64,000 nucleotides of DNA from Nephrocerus scutellatus (taxonomy: Eukaryota > Arthropoda > Insecta > Diptera > Pipunculidae): NCBI GenBank assembly GCA_947095585.1, contig OX352762.1, positions 31,224,669 through 31,288,668 of the forward strand, in the 5' to 3' direction. Position 1 is the stretch's first letter; the number at the start of each line of letters is the position of its first letter. Shown here one piece after another: positions 56,725-64,000 of the stretch. The notes under the pieces were generated by a model. It did no database searches and was not told where the DNA came from. It was given only the letters and a program-made list of their open reading frames with translations. The position numbers were made by a program, and so were the translations under genes.

Positions 56725-56855
56725 TGGGCGGATGAATCTCAATATGGGCTGCGGACAATCCACACAGAAGGAGACAGTCATCATTTCAACACAAACTCAG
56801 CGTCAATATGTGGGCAGGTGTAATTGAAAACAAGTTAATAGGCCCTTTCAAACCA
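56725..56855 (+). pseudogene. Tc1/mariner transposase scrap
   Basis: Reads, in two frames, NPHRRRQSSFQHKLSVNMWA and then GVIENKLIGPF near 56785-56848. This is the segment after the first catalytic Asp in Tc1/mariner-type transposases, where 'SVNVWAGI(I/V)G..LIGP(Y/F)' is common. Upstream catalytic residues and everything after GPF are absent. The reading frame runs without a stop into the hexamer array. Confidence 0.65.
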
Positions 56856-57251
56856 GACCAAGACCAAGACCAAGACCAAGACCAAGACCAAGACCAAGAC
56901 CAAGACCAAGACCAAGACCAAGACCAAGACCAAGACCAAGACCAAGACCAAGACCAAGACCAAGACCAAGACCAAGACCAAGACCAAGACCAAGACCAAG
57001 ACCAAGACCAAGACCAAGACCAAGACCAAGACCAAGACCAAGACCAAGACCAAGACCAAGACCAAGACCAAGACCAAGACCAAGACCAAGACCAAGACCA
57101 AGACCAAGACCAAGACCAAGACCAAGACCAAGACCAAGACCAAGACCAAGACCAAGACCAAGACCAAGACCAAGACCAAGACCAAGACCAAGACCAAGAC
57201 CAAGACCAAGACCAAGACCAAGACCAAGACCAAGACCAAGACCAAGACCAA
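56856..57251 (+). repeat. Perfect tandem hexamer array, (GACCAA)66
   Basis: Sixty-six consecutive GACCAA units with no substitution. Because the unit is 6 bases, all six frames stay open except where stops occur in the flanks. The plus frame would encode Asp-Gln repeats, and the minus frames Leu-Val or Gly-Leu repeats. None is evidence of a gene. The uniformity implies a recent expansion, homogenisation, or an assembly effect. Confidence 0.97.
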
Positions 57252-57574
57252 GGTATAAAATCCTAAACTCAAGTAAGTCAGAGAAAATCAGACCATGTAT
57301 TCTGGGTAAAAGTAACCTGAGACACAAATACGGTTACATAAGCGGTTATCAAATAACCTCTCAGATCTCGAAAACGGAAAAGTGCAAGATATACTTCGAT
57401 AAACAAAGAGCTCGGAATGTATCGTCTGAAAAAGGAAAAGGTATAAGATCCATGTGGTAACACACAGGAGCGATATTAGTCCAAGTGGCGATTGCTGCTA
57501 CCGCAAACCTAACCTAATCAGGTGTGTGCTTATAAATATAATTATATCAGTTTTTCAATATCATTATATTATAC
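57252..57574. other. Unassigned sequence after the array
   Basis: A CGCAAACCTAACCTAATCAG stretch near 57501-57520 is notable but not repeated. No gene recognised. Confidence 0.4.
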
Positions 57575-58350
57575 TTTGCAACCAGAATCCGGTCATGGCC
57601 TCTCGCAAAAAATATATTTCGAGTAGATGTCATCCAGTTTGGCATTCCTTAAATTTTGGAATCCTTGGACTTGGACGGCCTCATTGTCATGTCCCATAAA
57701 TCTTACCACAAACGACTGTCTGAGCAGAATCCTCTTCACTCATGCGAGCTAGGTATCACGCCAATCGGAGCCTACGGAGCTTATTTTTCCTCATCACGAT
57801 CTCGACAAGGCGGTAACGCTCGTAGATCTCATCATTATGGAGTCTCAGAAATCGCCCATCTTCTCATCCGGGGCCAACAATTCTATGTAAAGCTTGTCTC
57901 TCGATTCTCGAACGCGGCTAAGAGGTAAGAATGCATTTTGCTAAGTCTCTGATCCATATGAAAGTACATACTGGTATAATCATTGTCTTATACTCGTACA
58001 CCAGCAGTCTGGATGTTATGATTAAATATTGGATCTTCTGATCACAGATGTGGTCACTAGGTACTTCATTTTGCTCTCCTTTCTCATTCTTATTTGTTGC
58101 TCTTCTCTTCGTTTCAAAAGGGCAGCTATACTGACTCGAATCTGATTCCCGGATGCCTTCTTTCGTTTTGATGCATTCCGCTTTCGGAGCATCATACCAA
58201 CAAGATAGCAGTTCGAGTCGGCATTGGCACCTCGGTATGGTTGTACCATGATCAGGTGTTGGCCGTGGCAGCGATCTAGGAGTATCAACACATGGTCTTT
58301 ATGGGTTCGAGTGGCTCCATCAGGAGCTACCCATGTGGCTTTATTGATAT
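57575..58350 (-). mobile_element. RTE-like LINE, endonuclease joined to C-terminus
   Basis: Read on the minus strand from 58350: NINKATWVAPDGATRTHKDH, VLILLDRCHGQHLI, then PYRGANADSNCYLVGMMLRK near 58225-58165, where the family pattern has 'RGAN.DSDHYLV'. The catalytic Asp-His pair therefore appears as S-N-C-Y, changed. After the linker (ASGNQIRVSIAALLKRREEQ) the RT is deleted. From about 57945 the C-terminus reads ERQALHRIVGP, WAISETPLNDEIYERYRLVE, then the SH.R.G region and AKLDDIYSKYIFC. No ATG tail is clear; the end near 57575 reads TTGCAAAGTATAATATAATG on the minus strand. Confidence 0.82.
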
Positions 58351-58894
58351 TCTTGCTCCCAAAGCTTGTACTCGCAAGTTATTAGCTCTCTATAGCTCTA
58401 TAGCTTATTGTCCATTGTCATTAGTGTTCTCATGTAAACTGTAGGTGCCAAAAAACTGGCTCTTGAGATATGGTAAAAGAAGAAAACGAAGAAAGCGGGA
58501 ATACAAATCGAAAGAATTAGATCTGAAGATGACGACAAATGCTCTCAGACATCCAGCAAGAAATTCGGAGCCAATCGAAAATTTGGCAATTCAAAGAAAA
58601 CCATTTAAAACCACCAATAAGACCCCCAACCTACTTCTACTTTGAAGTTTTTCGAATAAGAACATTGGCTCAAATGTAATTAATAGACAGCCATTTTAAT
58701 ACTAAAGAATATCAGATACAAGGTAAAAGTTACACAATAGGCGGATATCAGACCAGGCCACGAACTTGGAATATGAACAACAACAAACGATAATGACAGA
58801 AAATTATGAAAACTCCTCAACCCGCCATATCAAAACCCACTAAACCTACCACACCCCAAAGTGGACAGGGGAAATAAGTGCCAAAGCATACACA
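58351..58894. other. Spacer between divergent RTE-like copies
   Basis: No recognised gene. A 66-codon basic frame at 58445 is probably chance. Confidence 0.4.
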
Positions 58895-59065
58895 CAAAAA
58901 TTTGTATGGGTTCCCCCAGACCGGGCCGAACACTTCCAAATTGTTACAAAAAATTGGCAGTAGATTCTCCGGGAGCATAAGGAACAAAACGATTTTTGCT
59001 GTTTGTCCGAATTTTTCGACTTTATTTTGTAATTGTCTTTGTTCCCCAGGACTATAACGAACAAA
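58895..59065 (+). repeat. Rep-A internal fragment, weak
   Basis: AAATTTGTATGGGTTCCCCC, GACCGGGCCGAACACTTCCA and AATTGTTACAAAAAATTG match the Rep-A module around 'TTGTATGGG.G.CCCC..GGGACCGATCACTCC'. The ends are missing. Confidence 0.55.
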
Positions 59066-59094
59066 AAAAAAAGAATTACGCAAATCCATCGTCC

Positions 59095-59995
59095 GAATTG
59101 TGAGTTATGGTTGCGAGGTACCAAGGTGCCAACGTCAACTCGGACCACTATCTTGTTGGGATGGTGATCAAGCGCGGATTGCATTATCACAAAAGAAGGC
59201 ACCCGCAAATCAGATTCGAGTCAACACTTGCCTCAAATGCAGAGAGAGTAAGCGCTGGGGCGGAGATGTCGGGCGTAAAAGAGAAATGGACACGCCTTAA
59301 AAGTAGTACTGCTGTCACCCATGACCGAAGACCATACAATGCTGCCACCACCAAGCTTAGACGAAGTTAGCAGAGGGATAAATCGGCTCAAAAATCATAA
59401 GTCCCTGGAATCTGATGGGATCCCGAGACTGATTAAAATAGGAGGCCCCGCAATACACCAAGAAATTCCTGAAATAATAGTGCAAGTATGGGAGGAAGAA
59501 TACCAGCTGATAACGCGCACGGTTGCTTAAAGCCAACAAAGCCTACTATAGTCTCTCAAGACTCTTCAAATCCAGGAACTTAACCATAACATCCAAGCTG
59601 CTGGTATATAAGACAATGGTTTTACTAGTACTTACATATGGATCCGAGACTTGAGTGCTTATCACAAAGCATTCTGACCAAGCTGCGTTCGAGAGAAAAG
59701 TTTTACGGATAACTGTTGGCTCCGTATGTGATGAAGGACGATTCCGGAGACTCTATAATGATGAGATCTATGAGCGTTACCGCGATGTCGACATTGTGAA
59801 GAGAATTAAGCACAGTAGGCTCCGGTGTGCAGGATACCTAGCTCGCATGAGCGAAAATGACCCTGCTGGTCCAGGACGCCCAGAGTTTAGGAATGCCAAA
59901 CTGGATGACATCGGCTCGAAATCGGGACCGGTGGAGAGACTTTTTGCGGGAGGCCAGGACCGTACACTGGTTGTAGAGCCAAATATGATGAATAG
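59095..59995 (+). mobile_element. RTE-like LINE, internally deleted
   Basis: Endonuclease end: RYQGANVNSDHYLVGMVIKR near 59113-59173 keeps the catalytic S-D-H. The linker carries KEKWTRLKSST near 59278-59310. RT entry: PPPSLDEVSRGINRLKNHKS near 59345-59404, ESDGIPRLIKIGGPAIHQ, and VQVWEEE near 59480-59500. The palm is deleted and the sequence jumps at about 59520 to LKANKAYYSLSRLFKSR, then YKTMVLLVLTYGSET near 59608-59652. It continues with AAFERKVLRITVGSVCDEGR, FRRLYNDEIYERYRDVDIVK, RIKHSRLRCAGYLARMSEND and GRPEFRNAKLDDIGSKSGPV. The tail is TTGTAGAGCCAAATATGATG. It gives the cleanest consensus of the family in this window. Confidence 0.9.
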
Positions 59996-60727
59996 GTTTG
60001 AAGAAAGAAAACGAAGATTCTACATACTCGTATAATAGGAAACTATGTTATGGAGAAAGGAATGAAAGAGTGTGTGAAACAGCCTATTTCCAGCTTATCA
60101 TAAAAAACTAAGTAGACTTTATAATTTTGAATAAAAAGTAGATTCTTCGAAATGTGTGGGGCATAAACAACTTTGCCTTTGACAGTGACCACAGGCTTGT
60201 AAGAGGCACATTTACAATCATTTACAAGAGCAAAGTGTATCAGAGACAGTTACCCAAAAGAGACATACCAAAAGTGGTGGATGATGAAACCATTCGTTTA
60301 TATCTCTTATTTTATAATTTGCGCACGATTTAAGGGACTTGCACTCTTTTAATGCATAGGCACAGCGTGGGCTAGCCAGAAGAAGGGAGCAAAATGTTGT
60401 GGTGGATGGAGTTCAACCCGAGTACTCACAAAATAAGAATATTGTGCTCATAAACCATCATTGATATCAAATCAATCGTACAAGTTAATAACAGCAGTAT
60501 ATAGCAATGGTGTATCACATGTACAGCATTGTACCATGTAAGTGTAATCTAGATGGTTAGTGCAGTGAGAAAAATGCCTGCGTTTTCGACGCGGCGGGAA
60601 TCGAAACAGGTGTCCTCTGTCAACTGCGCGTGGGACATCCTCGATAAATCCAACCTGCAGAGAGCATATGACAAATTCAAATCAATGATTCTTAATTCAG
60701 CAGAAAACAATATTCTGAAAAAATCAA
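59996..60727. other. Unassigned sequence
   Basis: About 730 bp. A 64-codon frame (60553-60747) runs into the Rep-A copy and is not a recognised protein. Confidence 0.4.
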
Positions 60728-60975
60728 CACAAAAAAACAACCCATAAAAATTAAAATTTTTCGTGTAAATTCTCTAATGTGCAGTTTGAATAAAATCGGG
60801 TACATTTTTTTTAAATTTTGGTTAGGGAGCCCCCCGACCTCGAGGCCAAATCACTCCAAAATGTTTACACGAGATACACATACGTATAAAACTTGAAGTA
60901 AATCGGTTACTTTTTTTTTATAAAATTTGTATTGGTGTCCTCCGACCCCGAGTCCTGATCACTTCGGGTCAGGTA
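60728..60975 (+). repeat. Rep-A interspersed repeat, 5' part
   Basis: AACAACCCATAAAAATTAAA, ATTTTTCGTGTAAATTCTCT, TTTGAATAAAATCGGGTACA, CACTCCAAAATGTTTACACG, AGATACACATACGTATAAAA and AGTAAATCGG in family order, with two internal modules. The CA repeat and the CCAG end are missing. Confidence 0.75.
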
Positions 60976-61285
60976 CTTTTACAACATACAACATGCAACA
61001 TACAACATACATCATACAACATACAACAGTATTAGAGAGAAAATAGTCCCACTAAAATACTATAAATGCCTTGATTATGGACATTATGTGCATAAGTGTC
61101 AAAGCGACAAAGACTGCTCCAAGCTATGTTTAAAATGCGGTAAAGGAGGGCATATAGCTAAGGCCTGCTCTGTTATCAGAAGGATAACACCGGTAATTCA
61201 GGCAGCTTCAAGTGCACATAAAACATACATGAAAAGTACAACAGTATAACATTTAAGATGCAACATGGAAAATGCAACATCGTTA
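60976..61285 (+). mobile_element. LINE gag-type zinc-knuckle fragment between ACAACAT repeats
   Basis: Reads IVPLKYYKCLDYGHYVHKCQ near 61045-61104, then DCSKLCLKCGKGGHIAKACS near 61114-61173. The second knuckle is an intact CX2CX4HX4C (C-LK-C-GKGG-H-IAKA-C). The first has Tyr where the second Cys should be. Such paired knuckles close ORF1 of insect R1/I/LOA-type LINEs and bind nucleic acid. It is flanked on both sides by ACAACAT-type tandem repeats (60983-61028 and about 61218-61282). The rest of the element is not visible. Confidence 0.7.
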
Positions 61286-64000
61286 CACATCTTAGAATGC
61301 TAAAATTTTTAGTATATAAAATTTTGTTACAGAAGTTACGATTTTATATTATCTGTCTGATACAAACTAACATGTTTTTATGCATCAATCCTCAGCACTA
61401 ACACTTATTCTATAGTTTAAAAACATAGAAAGCCGAAAAATATATGTTATTCATAAATTTTAAATAAATTATAGTAATAATAATATTATTAAAAACTTTT
61501 TAATGTTTTCGTATCAGACCTACGTAAATAGTTCCGATTCTCAAATTGCTGAGTTGTTGGTTAAGTCTTTAAATTCACACAAGGATAAGATGAAGTCGAA
61601 GATACACATGTGTTTAAAATTTGAAAAAATGACTTTATCCGATGCAGCTTTCCTATTTTAATTAACTTTTGAATAATTAATTCAATATAAGGAAACCTTT
61701 ATAATTCCTCAAAGCACAAAGAGTAAGAGTTGCAGCTACGTTACGAAGCTACGATATAAGCTGTTTATAACTACAGAACTATACTAAATAAGCGGACGTG
61801 TACTTTGAGTGTTATATTGGTATCAGTTGAATAAAATATATTTGGTAAAGAAAATAATTCGACCATTTTGTTATTAGGATAATATTTTATTATGTTCAGT
61901 GTAAGTTTTTGTTTTAATTAAGAATCAAAGTCATAAATATCATGTCGCACTTTGATCAGAGTAAATTAAAGAATATTCTCATCATGTACCAATTGACCTC
62001 TCGTTTTTCAATTACAAAATAATCAGGTGCAAAATCCACAAATGCACACCACACAATGTTTTACTATCAACTTCATCTTGATGATCCTACAAGTAACTTA
62101 ACTCGATCAATTATTCGACATTACTTCAGTGCATACCTTTTTTGAAAAGGAAATGAAAAGGGAAACATATCATATGACCATTTTAAAGGACATTCATGAA
62201 TCAAATCTTATCTATGATCACAAACTTCATGATATTTTGATAAGCGATCCATTTCCCACACAATTTCGAAAAAAAGCGAACCAGTAGCAAAATTTGCAGG
62301 AAGGCCCCACACACGAAGTACACTTCTTAATCTTTGTGGTTAAAATACTTGGAAAATGATATATAGACAAATGCAGTTTCCTGACATAGAACGCTTGTGA
62401 GATGTTCTGGTGACATCGTAACATTTAAATCTCAATTTACAATTTCCTTTGCCAACAAATATCAATTCAATGATTTTTTGATATAGAATGTCCTGCTAAG
62501 TACACTCTTCCGCATGTAGACATTCGGAAAAGTGAATGAATATGAAAGATGAGTACCAAGCGTAGATAGGTAGTGTTGAAAAAAAAAACTAAAAAAGGAC
62601 GCAAAGTAGATAAAACCGGAGAAAATATATGAAGCGAAACTGCAGGATTATAAACCACACAATCCTAGGCTGATCTGGTTCACTTCGAATCTTCCTTTAT
62701 GCAATACTGTTTCTATATAGAAGAGAAGGTACTTCAGCCGAACAAAGGCTTGAGTCTGAAAATTTCGCAATATGGTCAGCATCGGGAACATCTTCCTTCT
62801 GTTCGGTGCCTTTTTTGCAACAATGCTGCCGAGGCAATAACTAATGATGCCATCGTAATGATATTTAAGTGTTTTTGCTACACATTCGATTCTCATCTGC
62901 AATGATGTAATAAAACCTGAACTCAGACACATTGTCAAAAACTACCGACAAAAAGGATAATAATTATCTGCGTAACCAACTGGATGGTCGAAAGACCTGG
63001 TGCACGTATTTGACGTGAAGCGGATTCATTGCCGATTTTTCTGTGATCGTCCAGCGTTTAATCTTTAGATACCTACTCCTACCTTTGAACCCCACGGACA
63101 CTGAACATTAGTGATTTTACAAACTAAATTCAAAGTACTCTGACTGTTATGTAAGGATTGTAGCTACAATGAACCGTACAAATTTAATCTTTATGCGTCA
63201 TCCGAACTATATTTTCGATTAAATTGGCAATCACGGTCGAATTGATTTTTTCAAGAAATACTCCTATATACCTTCCGGAAGATGTCCTTTGCGTTTCCGA
63301 TTAAAACATATTAATCTGTTTTCTGTGGAAATTTGACACTGAGGAAAATATTGATGGAATGGAAAACCTATGAGGATTCTTTAAACTAATCTACGTTGTT
63401 TTCATATGTTATATACATATATACGTGAATAAAAACGCACTAATAAATGAATGGACCAAACTCGCCTATTTCGTGCCCTTGCGTACACTAAATACGTATC
63501 GGACTCAAAAGGGCGATTGAATAAAATCGCGTTCCATATGAAAAACCATTTCCGGTGGACGGAAGACCTCGCAATAGGACTCTTTCTTCAAGTGAGAATA
63601 GATCAACAATTGGAATTGCGGTTTTTTGAGTACCGCACAAAGGCTGACACGCCTTTTACCGTACATAAAAGAAAGAATACCAACCGTAGCCAAATATAAA
63701 ATAAATCATCAAATTCAAATCAGGCATAAGGCCAGAAAGAGAAAGATAGAGAACTTTTTTTATAGAGTATTTGCTATAAATGTTTGACTGTCAGAGCAAT
63801 AGCCAACTTGGTAAACCCTGAAAGCATAGAAAGTGAAATTTCCGGAAATCGAAATCAAAACCATTTAATAATAAGTTATCAGATTGCATATCTTTCACAG
63901 GATATGGGAGCGTGCACTTCATATACATATATTCCGATAGTCGTGAAACGAAAATCGAATCGATATCAGAAAATCAGGCGAAAGTGAAATAGTTTTTCCT
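61286..64000. other. Intergenic or intronic sequence, nothing recognised
   Basis: About 2.7 kb, AT-rich. Open frames of 62-96 codons at 62227, 62648, 63451 and 63505 overlap on opposite strands and match no family I know. None has a convincing exon structure. Confidence 0.45.

Noticed and set aside
56808..57266. Long Asp-Gln repeat open frame, and its Leu-Val and Gly-Leu shadows on the minus strand
   Set aside because: They are products of a 6-base tandem repeat without a stop. No gene context beyond a transposase scrap supports translation.
63451..63699. 82-codon open frame near the window end
   Set aside because: An opposite-strand frame of similar length overlaps it and no motif is visible.

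Overview
This is animal, almost certainly insect, genomic DNA: AT-rich, with no bacterial-style operons, no long intact gene, and a dense layer of decayed transposable elements. The mix of families (RTE-like, I/R1/LOA-like and Jockey/CR1-like LINEs, a Ty3/gypsy element, a BEL/Pao scrap, maT and other Tc1/mariner relatives, a tRNA-derived SINE) fits a dipteran best. That is inference from the repeats, not a species call. I found no host protein-coding exon that I can defend. The short open frames outside the elements look like chance frames.

Layout: 0.4-5.3 kb holds RTE-like LINE scraps, a Rep-A repeat and a broken maT (DD37D) transposase. 6-12 kb holds SINE copies, an array of about 120-150 bp repeat units, an I-like LINE RNase H fragment and Rep-C/Rep-D repeats. 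14.2-16.9 kb is the longest LINE, covering endonuclease to C-terminus with stops and frameshifts. 17.6-22.1 kb carries three fragments of a Jockey/CR1-like LINE. 24-31.3 kb has a SINE, a BEL/Pao integrase scrap, an RTE-like LINE on the minus strand, a 97-bp direct repeat pair, and an RTE-like copy interrupted by a Jockey-like copy. 33.2-33.7 kb is an internally deleted Tc1/mariner-type element with terminal inverted repeats. 33.7-38.8 kb has no element I recognise. 38.8-41 kb has a Rep-C copy and an RNase H-bearing LINE fragment.

41.2-46.1 kb is a minus-strand gypsy element with LTR remnants, integrase, RNase H, RT and protease pieces. It is itself interrupted by a SINE (13-bp target duplication) and by a 721-bp unclassified insertion (15-bp target duplication). 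48-52 kb has the best SINE copy, Rep-A and a Rep-C element with a CCCACTGACC-like minisatellite. 53-61 kb has LOA-like RT and ORF1 pieces, a Tc1/mariner scrap running into 66 perfect GACCAA hexamers, two divergently oriented RTE-like copies and a LINE gag zinc-knuckle scrap. 61.3-64 kb is empty of recognisable features.

The most interesting relation is between the tRNA-derived SINE and the RTE-like LINE. Their last ~50 bases look alike, including a final AAATAT/GAATAT followed by short tandem repeats (ATG in the LINE, ATT in the SINE). This suggests the LINE machinery mobilised the SINE. Nothing here reads as an active autonomous element. I saw no clearly new defence or metabolic system.
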